Source: Thermodesulfobacteriota bacterium (GTDB lineage: Bacteria > Desulfobacterota > Desulfobacteria > Desulfobacterales > Desulfosudaceae). Taken from it: 64,000 nucleotides of DNA. Below the pieces are notes generated by a model that was given only the letters and a program-made list of their open reading frames with translations, had not been told where the DNA came from and did not search any database. Shown here piece by piece: positions 23,603 through 32,627 of this stretch. Position numbers and translations under genes: made by a program. Numbering within the stretch: the first letter of the stretch is position 1; every line of letters starts with the position of its first letter. Location of the stretch: NCBI GenBank assembly GCA_040753795.1, contig JBFMDX010000001.1, forward strand, positions 310,001 through 374,000. Reading direction: 5' to 3'.

Positions 23603-25081
23603 ATGAGAGTGAAGAACCTGAAGCAGCTTGCCGCTCTCGCAAGCCAGGGAGAAGGCGAAACCCTTGAATTCAAACGCTCGACCGGAGAATTAAAAGAGGC
23701 CATGCAGACGTTGTGTGCTTTCATGAACGGTTCCGGCGGCACCGTGTTGTTCGGGGTCCGGCCCGATGGAACCGTCGCGGGCCAGGACGTTTCCGACAAA
23801 ACACTCCGTGATATTTCTCAGGCCATGGATCGTTTCGAACCGCCCGCCCATGTGGCTATCGAACGAATCCGCATCAGAAGCGGCCGTGAGGTCCTGGCCG
23901 TCACGGCGGAAGGCGGCGGGGATGTCCGGCCGTTTTCCTATGAAGGCCATCCCTACGAACGCATGAGCAGCACTACCCGCCGGATTCTGCAGGCCAGGTA
24001 TGAACGTCTGCTGGTCGAGCGGAGCCACGCCCGTCGCCGCTGGGAGAACTTCCCCGCCGATGGGCTGGCCTTAAAAGACCTGGATCGAAAGGAAATCCTG
24101 CGGACCCGGGAATTGTCCATCCAGCAGAACCGGATTTCGCCGGATACCGGCCGCGATATCGGCGAGATCCTCGACCGCCTGGGCCTGCGGATTGGCGGCG
24201 TTCTGACCCAGGCCGCCCTGGTGCTTTATGGAAAAAGGTTTCTGCCGGACTACCCGCAATGCCTCCTCAAGATGGGCCGCTTCCGCGGTACCGAGATCAC
24301 CGGCGAGATCGTGGACAATCGGCAGGAGTACCTGAATGCCTTTGCCATGGTGCGCGAGGGCATGGCCTTCCTGGAACGGACCATGCCTCTCGGCGCACGC
24401 TTTCCCACCGGCCAGATTTTCCGGGAGGACCGGTTTCCGGTTCCGCCCGACGCCCTGCGGGAAATCCTGCTCAACGCCGTCATGCACCGCGACTATTCCA
24501 ATCCTTCCGGCTATGTCGCCATTGTTGTCTTCGACGACCGGGTCGAAATCCGCAGTTACGGACGCCTGCCCATGGGCCTGACGGTCAAGCAGCTTTCCGG
24601 CAGACACGATTCAAAACCGGTCAATCCTCTCATCGCCGGGGCCTTTCACCGCACCGGCGCGGTTGAGGTCTGGGGCCGGGGCACCAATCGCGTCATTGCC
24701 ATGTGCAAAAAACATGGCGCCGCCCCGCCGGTCTTCGACGAAGGACAGGGCTTTCTGACCGTCACCTTTAAAATGCAGATGGTGGCGACGGGCATATCGG
24801 ACGCGCAGTCAACCGAACCAGTCACAGCACAAGTCAGCGCACAAGTGACCGCACAAGTCGCAGTACAAGTACTTACCTTTTGTCAGGAGCCGAAGCCGGC
24901 GAAAGCCATCATGGCCGAACTGGGGCTCAAACACTGGAAAACATTTCAGAGCAACTATTTGAATCCCCTCCTGGAGCAGGGCTGGTTGGAACGCACCGTT
25001 CCCGACAAACCGCAAAGCCGATTGCAGAAATACCGGCTGACAGCCAAAGGACGGAAAATGATCACAAAACAGGGCAAGTAA
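23603..25081 (+). CDS. AlbA_2/Schlafen-type putative DNA-binding regulator with ATP-binding C-terminal domain
   Basis: This 492-residue protein is preceded by GGGAGG. The N-terminus EGETLEFKRSTGELKEAMQT, then FMNGSGGTVLFGVRPDGTVA, is the AlbA_2/Schlafen domain (residues about 15-110). The middle contains LREILLNAVMHRDYSNPSGY and GAVEVWGRGTNRV, the HATPase_c_4-like core. A 4-residue repeat (TAQV/SAQV/TAQV/AVQV, about residues 412-427) bridges to a winged-helix end, LKHWKTFQSNYLNPLLEQGW. Such proteins are labelled RecG-like ATP-dependent helicases in databases although no helicase motif is present. They are common in accessory and defence-rich regions. Regulation or nucleic-acid sensing is the likely role. 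Confidence 0.88.
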   Translation: MRVKNLKQLAALASQGEGETLEFKRSTGELKEAMQTLCAFMNGSGGTVLFGVRPDGTVAGQDVSDKTLRDISQAMDRFEPPAHVAIERIRIRSGREVLAVTAEGGGDVRPFSYEGHPYERMSSTTRRILQARYERLLVERSHARRRWENFPADGLALKDLDRKEILRTRELSIQQNRISPDTGRDIGEILDRLGLRIGGVLTQAALVLYGKRFLPDYPQCLLKMGRFRGTEITGEIVDNRQEYLNAFAMVREGMAFLERTMPLGARFPTGQIFREDRFPVPPDALREILLNAVMHRDYSNPSGYVAIVVFDDRVEIRSYGRLPMGLTVKQLSGRHDSKPVNPLIAGAFHRTGAVEVWGRGTNRVIAMCKKHGAAPPVFDEGQGFLTVTFKMQMVATGISDAQSTEPVTAQVSAQVTAQVAVQVLTFCQEPKPAKAIMAELGLKHWKTFQSNYLNPLLEQGWLERTVPDKPQSRLQKYRLTAKGRKMITKQGK

Positions 25082-25158
25082 CCGGAGGACCAGTCAAACA
25101 GGGAAAGAGGAGTCAACAACACCGGCTAATGGGGCACCAAAGGAGTAAAACGTTTACC

Positions 25159-25222
25159 GCTCGTCATTATCCGGTTTAAGCTGTCGTCATTATCCGGCTT
25201 GACCGGATAATCCAGAATAAAA
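25159..25222. repeat. REP-like repeat copies (CGTCATTATCCGG...CCGGATAATCCAG)
   Basis: A half copy (CGTCATTATCCGGTTTAAGC) is followed by a full copy, CGTCATTATCCGGCTTGACC plus GGATAATCCAGAATAAAAC. It is the same family as the copies at 20431-20568. Confidence 0.75.
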
Positions 25223-25255
25223 CGCCGTTACCTTATTAATAACAGGGAGGTTATC

Positions 25256-25582
25256 TTGAGGAAAAAGAATACGACAAAAACGAAAATGAACAATCCCGAA
25301 CGAAACATCATCAGCCTGGTCGGGGAAATAAAGAATCTTGCCCGCGTGGCCGCGCGGCAATATGCCGTCGAAGTCGTATCCATAGTGAATGAGAAAACCC
25401 GTGACGTCGCCCGCATCGAACGTTGCCTTGACGGCTTGCTCGACTTCTGTTTCGACGATGAAGCCCTGGCTTTATACAAAAACCTCTGCCGCTATTATTT
25501 TGATATCGACCCGGCGGCCACGGCTTCATACGTCAACGCTTATCGGGAAATGTGGGATTCGCCCTTGCCTGAAAAGGGGTGA
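25256..25582 (+). CDS. Small hypothetical protein (TTG start)
   Basis: This 108-residue protein starts at a TTG, chosen because GGGAGG lies 5 nt upstream. It begins with a Lys/Thr/Asn-rich tail (MRKKNTTKTKMNNPE). A compact helical domain follows: NIISLVGEIKNLARVAARQY, VARIERCLDGLLDFCFDDEA, LYKNLCRYYFDIDPAATASY. I do not recognise the family. It lies between the AlbA-type regulator and the CRISPR locus. Its codon usage is like the GC-rich neighbours. Confidence 0.7.
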   Translation: MRKKNTTKTKMNNPERNIISLVGEIKNLARVAARQYAVEVVSIVNEKTRDVARIERCLDGLLDFCFDDEALALYKNLCRYYFDIDPAATASYVNAYREMWDSPLPEKG

Positions 25583-25683
25583 AAAGTGAACTGTCGACAA
25601 TGTGTCGACGGATGAAACGCGTTTATTCTGTAACCGGAAAGCAGTTTTCAAAGCAATTCCGAGGGAGACCAAAAGCGCTGCTC

Positions 25684-25800
25684 ATTGCGTTAATAGAAGT
25701 TAACGCAATAATGTTTCAACGCAATAGGCAAAATATTTATAAATAACGTAATGTTATATTGCGTTATTATTGCGTCTAAATGCAATAAAAACTTAATGCA
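25684..25800. repeat. AT-rich cluster of TTGCGTTA/TAACGCAA inverted and direct repeats upstream of cas1
   Basis: A perfect 10-bp inverted repeat (ATTGCGTTAA / TTAACGCAAT, 25684-25709) is followed within 100 nt by further copies of the half-site: AACGCAAT, AACGTAAT, ATTGCGTTA, ATTGCGTCT and ATGCAATAA. The block is far more AT-rich than its surroundings. It could bind several dimers of a regulator or be the remains of an iteron-like element. The 471-nt gap 25583-26053 contains this, the 19-bp palindrome at 25836, and no gene I can support. Confidence 0.6.
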
Positions 25801-25835
25801 ATAATAGGCCCTCAAAAAGTAAATTTTTTTAAAAG

Positions 25836-25854
25836 TGTGACCGATTCTGTCACA
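25836..25854. promoter_or_regulatory. 19-bp palindromic operator, copy 2 (upstream of cas1)
   Basis: TGTGACCGATTCTGTCACA has the same half-sites and spacing as the copies at 20608 and 43114. An AAATTTTTTT run precedes it and a TATAAA at 25864-25869 follows. It lies 200 nt upstream of the cas1 start, with no gene in between. Confidence 0.6.
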
Positions 25855-26053
25855 GGCCGATGTTATAAAGATGATCAGGAGAAATTTTGTCCAGGCCAAA
25901 GGGATAGCGTAAATTAGAAGGTTATAAGCTTTGCAATATTAACCGACGTTTTCAAAAAAAATTTGATGGATTGATTTACAAAGCGAAAAATTGCAATAAA
26001 GAAAGATAAGTTGAAAATCCACACAATGGGGCAAATAGCGGGGAAATTGTGAT

Positions 26054-27010
26054 ATGGATGATCTTTCACCATCAGATTTAAAGACAATTCTGCACTCCAA
26101 ACGTGCCAACATGTATTATCTGGAGCACTGCCGGGTAATGCAAAAGGACGGGCGGGTCCTTTATCTGACTGAGACCTCTCAAAAAAATCTCTATTTTAAT
26201 ATTCCCATAGCCAACACCACCGTAATCTTGCTGGGCACGGGCACCTCATTGACTCAGGCGGCCGCCCGGATGCTTTGTCAGGCAGGAGTCCTGGTCGGTT
26301 TTTGCGGGGACGGAGGCACGCCGCTCTATATGGGCACCGAGATTGAATGGTTCACCCCGCAAAGCGAATATCGCCCTACAGAATACCTGCAAGGCTGGCT
26401 GGGTTTCTGGTTTGACGAAAATAAGCGGCTACAGGCCGCCAAGGCCATGCAGGTTGTAAGGCTGAATTATTTGCGGAAGGTTTGGGGAAAAGATCGGGAA
26501 TTGGCTTTTGCCGACTTCGACGCGCGGAGCAAAGCTATTGCCAAAGTTCTGGATTCCTATGAGATTCAGGTAAAAGAAGCCCAGAAGACAACCCAATTAC
26601 TGGCCACGGAAGCCCAGTTAACCAAGCAACTCTATAAAATAGCCGCCTACAACTGCGATATATCCAATTTTGTCCGGGAACGGGAATCTACGGACCTGGC
26701 CAACAGTTTTCTTGATCATGGTAACTATCTGGCCTATGGCCTGGCCGCCTCAACGTTGTGGGTGTTGGGAATCCCCCACGGCTTCGCTGTTATGCACGGC
26801 AAAACCCGCCGCGGGGCCTTGGTTTTTGACGTGGCTGACCTGGTTAAAGATGCCATTGTGTTGCCATGGTCCTTTATCTGCGCCAGAGAAAACGCCACCG
26901 ATCAGGAATTTCGCCAGCAGTGTCTTCAGGCTTTTGCCGACCATGATGCCCTGGATACCATGTTTGATACGGTCAAGCAGATCAGCCAAGGAGAATTCTC
27001 AACCCCATGA
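26054..27010 (+). CDS. cas1: CRISPR-associated endonuclease Cas1 (type I-F)
   Basis: This 318-residue protein belongs to the subtype I-F Cas1 branch (opening LKTILHSKRANMYYLEHCRV). The metal-binding catalytic residues fit: Glu186 in LLATEAQLTKQL, His248 in HGFAVMHGKTRRGALVF, Asp259 and Asp262 in VFDVADLVKD. The His-to-Asp spacings are the same as in the Pseudomonas enzyme. Cas1 works with Cas2 (here fused to Cas3) to integrate new spacers. The gene overlaps cas2-3 by 4 bp (ATGA). It is the first gene of a five-gene operon preceded by the palindrome at 25836 and the repeat cluster at 25684-25800. The start has only a weak GGGGAAA ribosome site. Confidence 0.97.
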   Translation: MDDLSPSDLKTILHSKRANMYYLEHCRVMQKDGRVLYLTETSQKNLYFNIPIANTTVILLGTGTSLTQAAARMLCQAGVLVGFCGDGGTPLYMGTEIEWFTPQSEYRPTEYLQGWLGFWFDENKRLQAAKAMQVVRLNYLRKVWGKDRELAFADFDARSKAIAKVLDSYEIQVKEAQKTTQLLATEAQLTKQLYKIAAYNCDISNFVRERESTDLANSFLDHGNYLAYGLAASTLWVLGIPHGFAVMHGKTRRGALVFDVADLVKDAIVLPWSFICARENATDQEFRQQCLQAFADHDALDTMFDTVKQISQGEFSTP

Positions 27011-29925
27011 TGGTCACGTTTATATCCCAGTGTGAAAAAAACGCTCTGCCCAAAACCCGCCGGGTGCTGGACGCCTTTGCCGACCGCATCGGCGATAACA
27101 CCTGGCAGACCGTTATCACGGAAGAAGGCCTCAAAACGGTCCACAAAATGCTGCGCCAGACAGCCACCAAAAGCACCGCCGTCTCCTGTCACTGGATTCG
27201 CAGCCGCTCCCGCAGCCAGCTTCTCTGGATTGTGGGCAACAGAAGCAAGTTTGACGAGCGGGGCGTGGTGCCGGTGAATTATACGAACAAGATAATGTTT
27301 ATAGGAGATATTGAGGTTATGCCGGAACAAATTCTTGCCAACACCAAAGGGCAACGGTTGGATCACCACTTATTCGCTGTGGGCTATCTTGCCCATGAGA
27401 TTATTAAACGCATGGTTCCCCAAAATGGCAATTTGGCAAAGGCCGTTTTTGTGGCTGGATGCTGGCACGATATCGGTAAAATTGATCCGTCTTTTCAAAA
27501 ATGGTTAAGCGAGAAGCTCAAGAACAAACAGATGGAGGAAGTGCCGGAGGATGGACAGCATATTGATAAATCAGGGCCGTTTTCTTGGCAAAAGCACCCC
27601 CGGCACAATGAAATATCTCTGCTGTTATTCCACATTCTGTCTAAAATTGATGGCGCATATATTGATAGAGCTAAACATGCTATTTACTGGCACCATGCCA
27701 AGCCGATCAGGCAGGAAAAAAATAAGATAAAAGGGGTGGTAGGGGTTTTTAACAAGTTGAAAAGCTTCGAACAGGATTATCCAAAACTGACAGCCTCGGC
27801 CGTCGTCATTTTAAAATCAGTACAAGCCATTGCCAATGAATACTGCGATGAACTCCCGGCAGAGATTGATAGCCTGATGGTTCCCCAATTTACCAGTATT
27901 GAAGATAGCCTTGAAATAGCCGATTTGCCTGCATACAAACGCTATTCCAGTAAGGAATCTGTCGATAAGTATCAAAACAACATCCAGCATAACGCTTTAA
28001 ACAACTTGGCCCGGTCAGCTTTGATCACGGCCGATCGTCTGGTTTCCTGGAGGCTTGAGGGAGATGCACTAAATGAGCGTATTAGCAACCATATTTTAGA
28101 TGCCTTGTTGGACGATGCGTTTCAAAAAGAGCGAGGATTAAAACATCATATTCAACGCTGTCTGGATGGATTCAACCAGAACAACCCCGATGTCGAGAGA
28201 AACCGGCAACAGGCTGAAGCCGCGAAAAAATTAGCGGATGAAGAAGTCACTGTTGGTGTGCTCAAAGGTCCGGCAGGTTGCGGAAAAACTAAAATTGCCC
28301 TGGAATGGGCGCTGAACACCGAAGCGAAAAAAATATTCTGGGTCTGCCCACGGGTTCAAGTCTGCCAAGGGCTGTTTTACGATTTAACGTCCAGTATATA
28401 TCTGCCGGAGGCAAAAATAGAGGTCTGTACCGGAGAGACCAAACAGACACTTGTATCCGGCAAGCCCGTTGAGACCCCTGAAGGGAAGGAGTTTTCAGGC
28501 GATATTGTTATCACCACCATTGACCAGATTATAAATTCCATTACCACCCATCGGAATGTCACCACACTGGTGGATTTTATGGATGCCCATGTCGTGTTCG
28601 ATGAGTATCACGAATATATCACCATGCCGGCTTTTAATCTGCTGTTTGCCGAACTGGTTCAGTGTAAAAGGTGCCAGCAAAATGGTGACCAAACACGGCC
28701 CAACACGCTGCTAGTTTCAGCCACTCCCCATCCATTGTTCATCACGCAATTTCTGCAACTACCCCGGCAAGACATCATCGGAATCGACAGCTTCAACCGT
28801 AATTCATACCGGATAGAATTTGTCGAATACGATGAAACAAAAGAAGACGACACCAATCCGTTGTTCCAAATACAGCCGGCTAACACCTTTGTTATCAGCA
28901 ATACGGCTATTGTCGCTCAAAAGAGTTTTATCGATAACCAGAACAAAGAAAATGGCATTTTGCTTCATTCAAAATTCAAGAAATCAGACCGGGAGAAACT
29001 GTTTGAAAAGGTTTTTACCTCATTTAAGGAAGACGGCAGCCGAGATTACGATATATTGCGCAGTGGGCCGATTGTGCAGGCCTCGCTTAACATTACCTGC
29101 GACAAAATGGTCAGCGAGATGACTGTGGCTGAAAATTTTTTACAACGATTAGGCCGGCTGGATCGCTTTGGCCGGAACCAGGATGTTAATCAATATGTGA
29201 TCGCTATAACGGAAGCCATAAAAAGAGGGGTAGCCCAAGGAAGCAGCGCCCGGTTTTTAAACTCATTAAAAAGCCTGCAAAGTGCCAAAGTCTGGTTTGA
29301 CTTTTTGGAGAACAGGCTGCCGGAGAAACCTCTTACTATAAATAAAATTTATGCGCTCTATGATGACTTCTACAATGATGGCAACTGCCGAGGATTTGTT
29401 GAGCAGGATTTGGTGGCCGCCCTTAAAGAGAGCGTCATTAGGCTTGACCAAAAACTTTTCGACCCGATCACGCTACCGTCTTATAAAAAAGAGCTCGGTA
29501 AAATTAAAATCAAGAAACACTCCTTGCGAGGCGACAACCGTTTTGTGCAAATGGCGGTTTGTAACATCAAAGATCGCCAAAATTTGGACAGACAAAATAC
29601 CTATGCTTACCCAGAAGACAAACCCGAAGAGAGTTTTACTTTCGCCATAGAGAGAATTTGCGGACATGGCGTGTCGGATAAAAATTTATTGGCTTTCATG
29701 GCTAAAAAACATCACAACATCAAAAAGGTCAAAAAAGCATACAAAGACATTCAGTTGCTTAATGAAGCCAGAAGTCCGGAAACGCCAATTTATTTAAGTT
29801 ATACGCCCGATGACTTGAAATTGGTGGAAGCTGAGCCGCATTCTCATGCTATCTACTATGCTATAGGGGAAAAACAGCCCATCGGGGCGATTTCTTTAAA
29901 ACAACTCAACAACGGAGGAGAGTAG
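27007..29925 (+). CDS. cas3: Cas2-Cas3 fusion nuclease-helicase (type I-F)
   Basis: This 972-residue protein has a Cas2-like domain at about residues 1-95 ([20 protein letters not shown] onward). The HD nuclease follows ([13 protein letters not shown], then [14 protein letters not shown] with HD at 154-155). The SF2 helicase comes next: Walker [10 protein letters not shown] at about 421-429, DEYH at 532-535, LVSATPHP (motif III), and [11 protein letters not shown] (motif VI) at about 711-721. The C-terminal domain has no further catalytic motif. The Cas2-Cas3 fusion is diagnostic of type I-F. It degrades DNA targeted by Cascade and takes part in spacer acquisition. The DNA for the Cas2 part is GC-rich while the HD/helicase part is AT-rich. 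Confidence 0.97.
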   Translation: MMVTFISQCEKNALPKTRRVLDAFADRIGDNTWQTVITEEGLKTVHKMLRQTATKSTAVSCHWIRSRSRSQLLWIVGNRSKFDERGVVPVNYTNKIMFIGDIEVMPEQILANTKGQRLDHHLFAVGYLAHEIIKRMVPQNGNLAKAVFVAGCWHDIGKIDPSFQKWLSEKLKNKQMEEVPEDGQHIDKSGPFSWQKHPRHNEISLLLFHILSKIDGAYIDRAKHAIYWHHAKPIRQEKNKIKGVVGVFNKLKSFEQDYPKLTASAVVILKSVQAIANEYCDELPAEIDSLMVPQFTSIEDSLEIADLPAYKRYSSKESVDKYQNNIQHNALNNLARSALITADRLVSWRLEGDALNERISNHILDALLDDAFQKERGLKHHIQRCLDGFNQNNPDVERNRQQAEAAKKLADEEVTVGVLKGPAGCGKTKIALEWALNTEAKKIFWVCPRVQVCQGLFYDLTSSIYLPEAKIEVCTGETKQTLVSGKPVETPEGKEFSGDIVITTIDQIINSITTHRNVTTLVDFMDAHVVFDEYHEYITMPAFNLLFAELVQCKRCQQNGDQTRPNTLLVSATPHPLFITQFLQLPRQDIIGIDSFNRNSYRIEFVEYDETKEDDTNPLFQIQPANTFVISNTAIVAQKSFIDNQNKENGILLHSKFKKSDREKLFEKVFTSFKEDGSRDYDILRSGPIVQASLNITCDKMVSEMTVAENFLQRLGRLDRFGRNQDVNQYVIAITEAIKRGVAQGSSARFLNSLKSLQSAKVWFDFLENRLPEKPLTINKIYALYDDFYNDGNCRGFVEQDLVAALKESVIRLDQKLFDPITLPSYKKELGKIKIKKHSLRGDNRFVQMAVCNIKDRQNLDRQNTYAYPEDKPEESFTFAIERICGHGVSDKNLLAFMAKKHHNIKKVKKAYKDIQLLNEARSPETPIYLSYTPDDLKLVEAEPHSHAIYYAIGEKQPIGAISLKQLNNGGE

Positions 29926-29926
29926 A

Positions 29927-30877
29927 ATGCAGACAACAAAAATTGAAGGTATCAAAAGCGTTGATTTTAAAATCAAAGCCATTGGCCATGGTGTGGTTAA
30001 CTGGAATGGCCCGACAAACCTTGCCCAAGAAGACGGCCGAACAGTGGATAATCACACATTACCCAAATTGAGAGGCTATACAAACTTATCGGGAAAAGTG
30101 AAGGATACTGGATATAAATATCGCAAAGAGCCTACAGACATAAATTTTAGAGAAACCCCTTTATACATTAGCCAAAACTGTATTCGTCACCACTTGTTTC
30201 GAGATCAGGCGTATGACCTGCATTACGCCAAGGAAAAAAACCTTGAAAAGGTGATCGCCTCGCTGACCGGTCTCATTCGTGGTTATGTCGTGCCCTCCAG
30301 TCAGTGCAAACGAACCAGTCCCTTGCTTATTGAGGACTTTGTCGATCAATTGGGAAATGGTAATTTTGAGCAGTTCGGGCAGGCTGGAGAGAGAGACAGT
30401 TCCTCATTTTTTTCCAAAACCACCTTTGGTGACACTGAATATATCTCATACGGTTCAATCAGTATCGAGCAACTCCAATTTGTTTCTTTGGATAAAAAAT
30501 TCGACCGGGCGGCAATGATAATTAAAGAAGGCCAGGGGGATGAGGTTGCGCAACTGGTACAAAATTATATCCAAGCCTTAAACCCACAAATGTCTCCGAA
30601 AGCTTCTTTCCATAAAAACTATGTTCGCAACGGAACGATTTTCGAAGAAGGGGAAAATGGCATTCTGCTTAACCAGGACGCTATACAAATTTTGGTAGAG
30701 ACGACCCTCCAGAAGATCGAAACGTTATCTATTAGGCAGGCCAAATCCTATATGTATGTTGATGAAGTGATGGTGGACTATAACGACAGCACTAAAATGA
30801 TGCGGATCAAGCGTTTCCCCGATCAGATAAACAATAAACCGCAGTCCTACTATGCCGTCTATTTTTATGCCAAATAG
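29927..30877 (+). CDS. cas7fv: Cas7fv backbone subunit of the I-F2 (I-Fv) Cascade
   Basis: This 316-residue protein begins 1 nt after the cas2-3 stop, after GGAGGAGAG. Features resemble the Shewanella-type Cas7fv: opening [20 protein letters not shown], then [30 protein letters not shown] (Cas7-like palm with basic loop) and [20 protein letters not shown]. It forms the helical filament along the crRNA. In canonical I-F1 loci a Csy1/Csy2/Csy3 trio would lie here. Only two genes sit between cas3 and cas6f, which fits the minimal I-F2 variant. Assignment to Cas7 rather than Cas5 rests on size, order and this motif pattern. Confidence 0.88.
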   Translation: MQTTKIEGIKSVDFKIKAIGHGVVNWNGPTNLAQEDGRTVDNHTLPKLRGYTNLSGKVKDTGYKYRKEPTDINFRETPLYISQNCIRHHLFRDQAYDLHYAKEKNLEKVIASLTGLIRGYVVPSSQCKRTSPLLIEDFVDQLGNGNFEQFGQAGERDSSSFFSKTTFGDTEYISYGSISIEQLQFVSLDKKFDRAAMIIKEGQGDEVAQLVQNYIQALNPQMSPKASFHKNYVRNGTIFEEGENGILLNQDAIQILVETTLQKIETLSIRQAKSYMYVDEVMVDYNDSTKMMRIKRFPDQINNKPQSYYAVYFYAK

Positions 30878-30886
30878 GAGGTTGCC

Positions 30887-31921
30887 ATGAAGATTGAGAT
30901 TGAATACGAATCATCCTGGCGTAACTCTTTTCTTGAAGACACTGACGGTAATAATAAACCACTACCTAAAAATGGTAGAAAATTTATTGCTTCCGGGAGA
31001 AATCTAAACTCCAGCACCCAGCCTGAAAACTTTATAAAGAGGGATGTCACTATCGACACCGTCATGGGAGTGTTGAACCGTTTGATTGGTGATCAGAGGA
31101 AACTATATCAATCACGCCAGGATCAGAGATACTATTTTCGCCAGATTGAGCCATTTGTTGCCTTTGAGGACAGGGCGACAGTAACCAATGAGGTAACCTA
31201 TATCCGGAATATCACAGGAAGCACGGATCAACACTCTTTTACTGGCATGGTAAAAGATCAAGATGCTATTTTTCAATCTGAGTATTCCCCTGAGTTTTGG
31301 GGAGTGCTGGCTTTAACTTTTGATGAGCTTTGCGCTTATATTATCAACAACAACAAAGTGGAGGCATCGATAGGACTTGATCCTCTTGCAATTTGCGAAC
31401 GATTTGATGAGTTGGCAAAGATAAAACCGGTTGAAAAAGAGGGTATATATGAGGAGGCTATAGATATTTTAGATACTCGTTTCCCAGAAACCGGTTATCT
31501 TAATAATGCCGGGAAGGTTAAGCCTTCTAGAGTCTATTGTTCCGCACTTTATTTGCAGTTAGAGCGGCTGAAAGAACGAGAATTTGGGATGACATACACC
31601 CTCACACAATCCGGAACAATACCTGGCATTTCAAAAGCGAATTTTACAAAAAAAGACTTTATGGATCGTTTTACCACGGGACCTAAGAAATTGGTCTGGG
31701 GCAATCCCTATCTCCGGAAAATAAGAGTCGCCGGGGAGGGTGAAATCGTTTCCATGATGACAAAAGCCAGTGGTCAGCTTGAAATCACCATAGACGTTGA
31801 CCGTGAGAAGGCCAAGGAGATTAAAACCCTGATAGAAAATGCCGGTGTGTCCAGTTTCTATCTGGGTAAAAAAGGCTTGGCCTATGTTACCAACATTGAC
31901 ACTAGGGAGGTCAGGCAATGA
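30887..31921 (+). CDS. cas5fv: Cas5fv subunit of the I-F2 (I-Fv) Cascade, with helical insertion replacing Cas8
   Basis: This 344-residue protein starts MKIEIEYESSWRNSFLEDTD, the opening of Cas5fv proteins, with GGAGG upstream. The N-terminal beta-rich domain is followed by a helical insert (about residues 120-215, from FWGVLALTFDELCAYIINNN through LAICERFDELAKIKPVEKEG). In the structurally studied Shewanella complex this replaces the large subunit and contacts the PAM. The C-terminal part GPKKLVWGNPYLRKIRVAGE and the ferredoxin-like strand SFYLGKKGLAYV complete the Cas5 fold. It caps the crRNA 5' handle. Its stop overlaps the cas6f start. Confidence 0.88.
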   Translation: MKIEIEYESSWRNSFLEDTDGNNKPLPKNGRKFIASGRNLNSSTQPENFIKRDVTIDTVMGVLNRLIGDQRKLYQSRQDQRYYFRQIEPFVAFEDRATVTNEVTYIRNITGSTDQHSFTGMVKDQDAIFQSEYSPEFWGVLALTFDELCAYIINNNKVEASIGLDPLAICERFDELAKIKPVEKEGIYEEAIDILDTRFPETGYLNNAGKVKPSRVYCSALYLQLERLKEREFGMTYTLTQSGTIPGISKANFTKKDFMDRFTTGPKKLVWGNPYLRKIRVAGEGEIVSMMTKASGQLEITIDVDREKAKEIKTLIENAGVSSFYLGKKGLAYVTNIDTREVRQ

Positions 31922-32499
31922 TGAAATACTATCAAGAAATATCATTGCTGCACCGGGCTGACATCGGTTTATACGACTTCTGGCAAAAGCTCTATCAGCA
32001 GATACATCTTGCCCTGGTGGAATGCAAGGGTGAGTCTGACAAGTCCACCATTGGCGTTTCTTTCCCTGAATATGACGCCACCCATTTTATGTTGGGTTGC
32101 AGGTTGCGTCTGTTTGCGCCGGAAAAATCCGCGCTGGAACAGTTACAGTGCGAAAAATGGTTGAGCCGTCTTAAAGATTATTTACATTGCGGTGAGATTG
32201 AGCCGGTGCCGGAAACGATTGCGGAGCACGCCTGCTTTTGTCAGGTTAAACCCAAAGGCAGCAAAGAGAAGCTGGCCAAACGTTGGGCCAAACGTCATGG
32301 AGAGGAATTTGAAAAGGCCCTAACTTACTATGATGCTTATGAGGAGGAGCGCAGCCGTTTGCCTTACATAAATATGGGTAGCCTGACAAACGGATGCCAC
32401 TTTCGGCTGTTTATTGAAAAGCGGGAAAAAGAGACGGCGCAGGCAGGTGTTTTCTCCTGCTATGGTTTAAGCCCTACCACAACAGTACCATTGTTTTAA
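31918..32499 (+). CDS. cas6f: Cas6f (Csy4) CRISPR RNA endoribonuclease
   Basis: This 193-residue protein aligns from memory end to end with Csy4. The N-terminal ferredoxin fold carries the general-base histidine at His30 (QKLYQQIHLALVE), followed by IGVSFPEYDATHFMLGCRLR. The end GCHFRLFIEKREKETAQAGV, then FSCYGLSP and the terminal Phe, is the RNA-binding part that also anchors the crRNA stem. The ATG at 31918 overlaps the cas5fv stop. An in-frame alternative ATG at 31921 exists. It cleaves the repeat hairpin (CCGCC-GTATA-GGCGG) of the adjacent array and stays on the crRNA 3' end. Confidence 0.95.
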   Translation: MMKYYQEISLLHRADIGLYDFWQKLYQQIHLALVECKGESDKSTIGVSFPEYDATHFMLGCRLRLFAPEKSALEQLQCEKWLSRLKDYLHCGEIEPVPETIAEHACFCQVKPKGSKEKLAKRWAKRHGEEFEKALTYYDAYEEERSRLPYINMGSLTNGCHFRLFIEKREKETAQAGVFSCYGLSPTTTVPLF

Positions 32500-32627
32500 C
32501 CCAAAATAGTTGCTCTTTGACAAACAGAGATAAAACAAGCCGTTAAAAACCGGTTTATTTTTTTGCTATTTAAGGTCGCTTGGACCTAATACCAGACGAT
32601 CATAGACTTTTTCGTTCAGCAGGAACC
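32500..32627 (+). promoter_or_regulatory. CRISPR leader and array promoter region
   Basis: The 128 nt between cas6f and the first repeat are AT-rich and hold TTGACA (about 32517-32522) and an AAACCGGTTTATTTTTTT stretch. Given the repeat orientation (GTTTCC... to ...CTTAGAAA), the leader should lie on this 5' side, as in other type I-F loci. A clear -10 box at standard spacing was not found. Confidence 0.65.

Noticed and set aside
29927-31921. A type I-F1 locus with broken csy1/csy2
   Set aside because: The two genes are intact, closely packed and match Cas7fv and Cas5fv patterns. No remnant of a Cas8f/Csy1 gene is seen, so the I-F2 variant is the simpler explanation.
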